DNA of 8,598 bases, taken from Rhodoferax sp. (GTDB lineage: Bacteria > Pseudomonadota > Gammaproteobacteria > Burkholderiales > Burkholderiaceae_C). The notes under the pieces are model-generated. The model had not been told where the DNA came from and searched no databases. It was given only the letters and a program-made list of their open reading frames with translations. Where the stretch lies: the NCBI GenBank assembly GCA_020048255.1, contig JAIFMR010000028.1:1-8598 (forward strand), read 5' to 3'. Position numbers and translations under genes: made by a program. Shown in pieces: positions 6,551 to 8,598 of this stretch. Numbering within the stretch: the first letter of the stretch is position 1; the number at the start of each line of letters is the position of its first letter.

Positions 6551-7771
6551 ATGAATCCATTGCTTCCCCTGCTACAGCCCTACCCGTTTGAGCGACTGCG
6601 TCAGCTTTTTCAAGGCATCACGCCCAACCCGGCCTACAGCCCGATCAGCCTGGGTATTGGCGAGCCCAAACATGCCACGCCCGCCTTTATTCAGCAAGCC
6701 ATGGTGAACGCGATTGAACGCGCGCCCAGTGGGCTGGCCAGTTACCCGGCCACCGCCGGCGAGCCGGCCCTGCGGCAAGCCTTTGCGGCCTGGCTGCAAA
6801 AGCGTTATGGCCTCTGTGTCAACCCCTTGATGCAAACCCTGCCGGTCAACGGCTCGCGCGAAGCGCTGTTTTCGCTCACGCAGACCATCGTCAACCCGCA
6901 TGCCAGCACCAGCCCTGGGAACAAACCGCTGGTGGTGTGCCCCAACCCCTTTTATCAAATCTACGAAGGTTCGGCCCTGCTGGCAGGCGCCGAACCGTAT
7001 TACGTGGCCAGTGACCCGGCGCGCAACTTTGCCCCCGATTGGGACAGTGTGCCCGAGGCCGTTTGGGCACGCACCCAGCAGCTGTTTGTCTGCTCCCCTG
7101 GCAACCCCACCGGCGCGGTGATGCCCTTGTCGGAGTGGAAAAAGCTGTTTGATTTGAGTGATCGATTTGGTTTTGTCATTGCCTCCGACGAGTGTTACAG
7201 CGAGATTTACTTCCGCGACGAGCCGCCCTTGGGGGGCATGCAAGCGGCAGCCGAGCTGGGCCGCCATGATTTCAAAAATTTGATTTCGCTGACCAGCCTG
7301 TCCAAGCGCAGCAATTTGCCGGGCATGCGCAGTGGTTTTGTGGCGGGTGACGCCAACATCCTGGCGCAATATCTGCTTTACCGCACCTACCACGGCTGCG
7401 CCATGAGCCCCGTGGTGCAAGCCGCCAGCATCGCCGCCTGGGGCGACGAAGCCCATGTGGTGGAGAACCGGGCGCTTTACCGCACCAAATTCAATGAGGT
7501 GACCCCCCTGCTGGCCGAGGTGATCAATGTGCGCCTGCCGGATGCTGGTTTTTACCTGTGGGCTGAGGTCGGCACGGACGAGCAGGCCTTCACCCGCGAC
7601 CTGTACGCTAATTACAATGTGACGGTGTTACCTGGCTCCTTTTTGGCGCGTGAAGCGCGGGGCAGCAACCCGGGCAGTGGGCGCATCCGCATGGCGCTGG
7701 TGGCCGACACTGCCGAGTGTGTCAGCGCCGCGCACCGGATTCGGGACTTTGTCAGAGATTCAGCGCGCTGA
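6551..7771 (+). CDS. dapC: Succinyldiaminopimelate aminotransferase (DapC)
   Basis: PLP-dependent transaminase that converts N-succinyl-2-amino-6-ketopimelate to N-succinyl-LL-2,6-diaminopimelate, with glutamate as amino donor, in the succinylase branch of DAP/lysine synthesis. The 406-residue protein is a fold-type I, class I/II aminotransferase. Landmarks are ISLGIGEPKHATPAFI (32-47), SYPATAGEPALRQAF (64-78), CSPGNPTG with N185, ASDECYSE with PLP-ring-contacting D213, SLSKRSNLPGMRSGF with Schiff-base K252, and GRIRMAL with the carboxylate-binding R380. All key residues are present. The DapC subfamily, as opposed to a generic aspartate-type aminotransferase, is supported by the N-terminus (MNPLLPLLQPYPFERLRQLF) and by dapD immediately downstream. 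The ATG at 6551 fits the family start. It follows murI by 54 bases and probably has its own promoter. Substrate specificity is inferred from subfamily resemblance and context. Confidence 0.94.
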   Translation: MNPLLPLLQPYPFERLRQLFQGITPNPAYSPISLGIGEPKHATPAFIQQAMVNAIERAPSGLASYPATAGEPALRQAFAAWLQKRYGLCVNPLMQTLPVNGSREALFSLTQTIVNPHASTSPGNKPLVVCPNPFYQIYEGSALLAGAEPYYVASDPARNFAPDWDSVPEAVWARTQQLFVCSPGNPTGAVMPLSEWKKLFDLSDRFGFVIASDECYSEIYFRDEPPLGGMQAAAELGRHDFKNLISLTSLSKRSNLPGMRSGFVAGDANILAQYLLYRTYHGCAMSPVVQAASIAAWGDEAHVVENRALYRTKFNEVTPLLAEVINVRLPDAGFYLWAEVGTDEQAFTRDLYANYNVTVLPGSFLAREARGSNPGSGRIRMALVADTAECVSAAHRIRDFVRDSAR

Positions 7772-7803
7772 GTTCGGCACCCGTTAGCCTGGCCAGCCAT
7801 TTT

Positions 7804-7809
7804 TACAAT
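7804..7809 (+). promoter_or_regulatory. Candidate -10 box of dapD
   Basis: TACAAT matches five of six bases of the sigma-70 -10 consensus within an AT-rich patch (7798-7813) that stands out from the GC-rich surroundings. The predicted start of transcription near 7816 leaves a leader of about 13 bases, which still includes the probable ribosome binding site GAGA at 7817-7820, eight bases before the ATG. No good -35 box is found at the usual distance, so the promoter is weak or depends on an activator, or else dapD is mainly read through from dapC. Confidence 0.45.
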
Positions 7810-7828
7810 TTCAAACGAGACTTTCACC

Positions 7829-8598
7829 ATGACCCAACAACTGCAAACCATTCTTGACGCCGCCTGGGAAGACCGTGCCAACCTGTCCGTGGCCTCAGCG
7901 CCCAAAGAGGTTACCGATGCCGTCGAGCATGTCATTCACCAGCTCAACACCGGTAGCCTGCGCGTGGCCACGCGCGAATCGGTCGGGCAGTGGACCACCC
8001 ACCAGTGGATCAAAAAAGCGGTGCTGCTGAGCTTTCGCCTGAGCGACAACGAGATGATCAAGGCCGGTGACCTGGGCTTTTATGACAAGGTGCCCACCAA
8101 GTTCTCCCGCATGGACGAAGCCGGCATGAAAGCCACTGGCGTGCGCATCGTGCCGCCCGCCGTGGCGCGTCGCGGCAGTTATCTGGCCAAGGGCGTGATC
8201 CTGATGCCGTCGTTTGTCAACATTGGGGCCTATGTGGATGAGGGCTCCATGGTGGACACCTGGGCGGCGGTGGGTTCGTGTGCGCAGATTGGCAAAAACG
8301 TGCACCTGAGCGGTGGGGTCGGCATTGGCGGCGTGCTGGAGCCGATGCAAGCCAACCCGACCATCATCGAAGACAACTGCTTTGTTGGTGCCCGCTCCGA
8401 GATCGTTGAGGGCGTGATCATTGAGGAAAATTCGGTCATCTCTATGGGCGTCTACATTGGCCAGAGCACCCCGATTTATGACCGTGCCAGCGACACCGTG
8501 AGTTACGGCCGTGTCCCGGCAGGTTCGGTGGTGATCAGTGGCAACCTGCCCAAAGACGGTGGCAAATACAGCCTGTACGCTGCCATCATCGTCAAACG
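7829..8598 (+). CDS. dapD: 2,3,4,5-tetrahydropyridine-2,6-dicarboxylate N-succinyltransferase, 3' end cut
   Basis: Transfers succinyl from succinyl-CoA to tetrahydrodipicolinate, making N-succinyl-2-amino-6-ketopimelate, the substrate that DapC then transaminates. Visible are 256 codons plus two bases; the E. coli protein is 274 residues, so about 18 C-terminal residues lie beyond the edge. The N-terminal helical domain (about 1-100) includes GQWTTHQWIKKAVLLSFR. The left-handed beta-helix of hexapeptide repeats (about 105-235) includes the strongly conserved NIGAYVDEGSMVDTWAAVGS (131-150), AQIGKNVHLSGGVGIGGVLE (152-171), IIEDNCFVGARSE and ISMGVYIGQST. The C-terminal part reads YGRVPAGSVVISGNLP and GKYSLYAAIIVK. 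The active enzyme is a trimer (family knowledge). The ATG at 7829 is supported by GAGA eight bases upstream and by a match to the E. coli N-terminus. It lies 57 bases after dapC with no hairpin seen between. Confidence 0.98.
   Translation, partial: MTQQLQTILDAAWEDRANLSVASAPKEVTDAVEHVIHQLNTGSLRVATRESVGQWTTHQWIKKAVLLSFRLSDNEMIKAGDLGFYDKVPTKFSRMDEAGMKATGVRIVPPAVARRGSYLAKGVILMPSFVNIGAYVDEGSMVDTWAAVGSCAQIGKNVHLSGGVGIGGVLEPMQANPTIIEDNCFVGARSEIVEGVIIEENSVISMGVYIGQSTPIYDRASDTVSYGRVPAGSVVISGNLPKDGGKYSLYAAIIVK

Noticed and set aside
6572..7456. 294-codon minus-strand open frame opposite dapC
   Set aside because: No recognisable motifs; dapC on the other strand has all its catalytic residues.

Overview
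The window looks like a chromosomal segment of a beta-proteobacterium, most likely Burkholderiales/Comamonadaceae (Rhodoferax- or Polaromonas-like). This rests on high GC with GC-rich third codon positions, the protein flavour of each gene, and the adjacent dapC-dapD pair. The lineage is inferred from recall of families, not from a search. No phage, transposon, CRISPR, tRNA or rRNA sequence is visible.

Layout. Positions 1-510 (minus strand) hold the N-terminal part of the Na+/H+ antiporter NhaA, cut by the window edge exactly after its ion-binding Asp-Asp pair. A 103-base divergent spacer follows. All remaining genes are on the plus strand: a class I iron-sulfur fumarase (614-2167); a large membrane hybrid histidine kinase split by a frame change into a sensor half (2201-2971) and a kinase half (2980-5643); glutamate racemase MurI (5654-6496); succinyldiaminopimelate aminotransferase DapC (6551-7771); and tetrahydrodipicolinate N-succinyltransferase DapD (7829 to the edge, lacking about 18 C-terminal residues).

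How the genes fit together. Fumarase is a TCA-cycle enzyme. MurI supplies D-glutamate, while DapD and DapC catalyse successive steps of the succinylase route to meso-diaminopimelate and lysine. The right half therefore makes residues 2 and 3 of the peptidoglycan stem peptide. The kinase sits between fumarase and murI with gaps of only 33 and 10 bases, so co-transcription is plausible. No dedicated response regulator or HPt gene lies nearby. dapC and dapD each have a -10-like box of their own, and the one before dapC is close enough to the ATG to suggest a leaderless mRNA.

Most of the window is ordinary housekeeping sequence. The part worth a second look is the kinase: the frame break inside its extracytoplasmic sensor, a degenerate second receiver domain, an AT-rich patch in PAS2, and two CxxC motifs. 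I do not see a convincing undescribed system.
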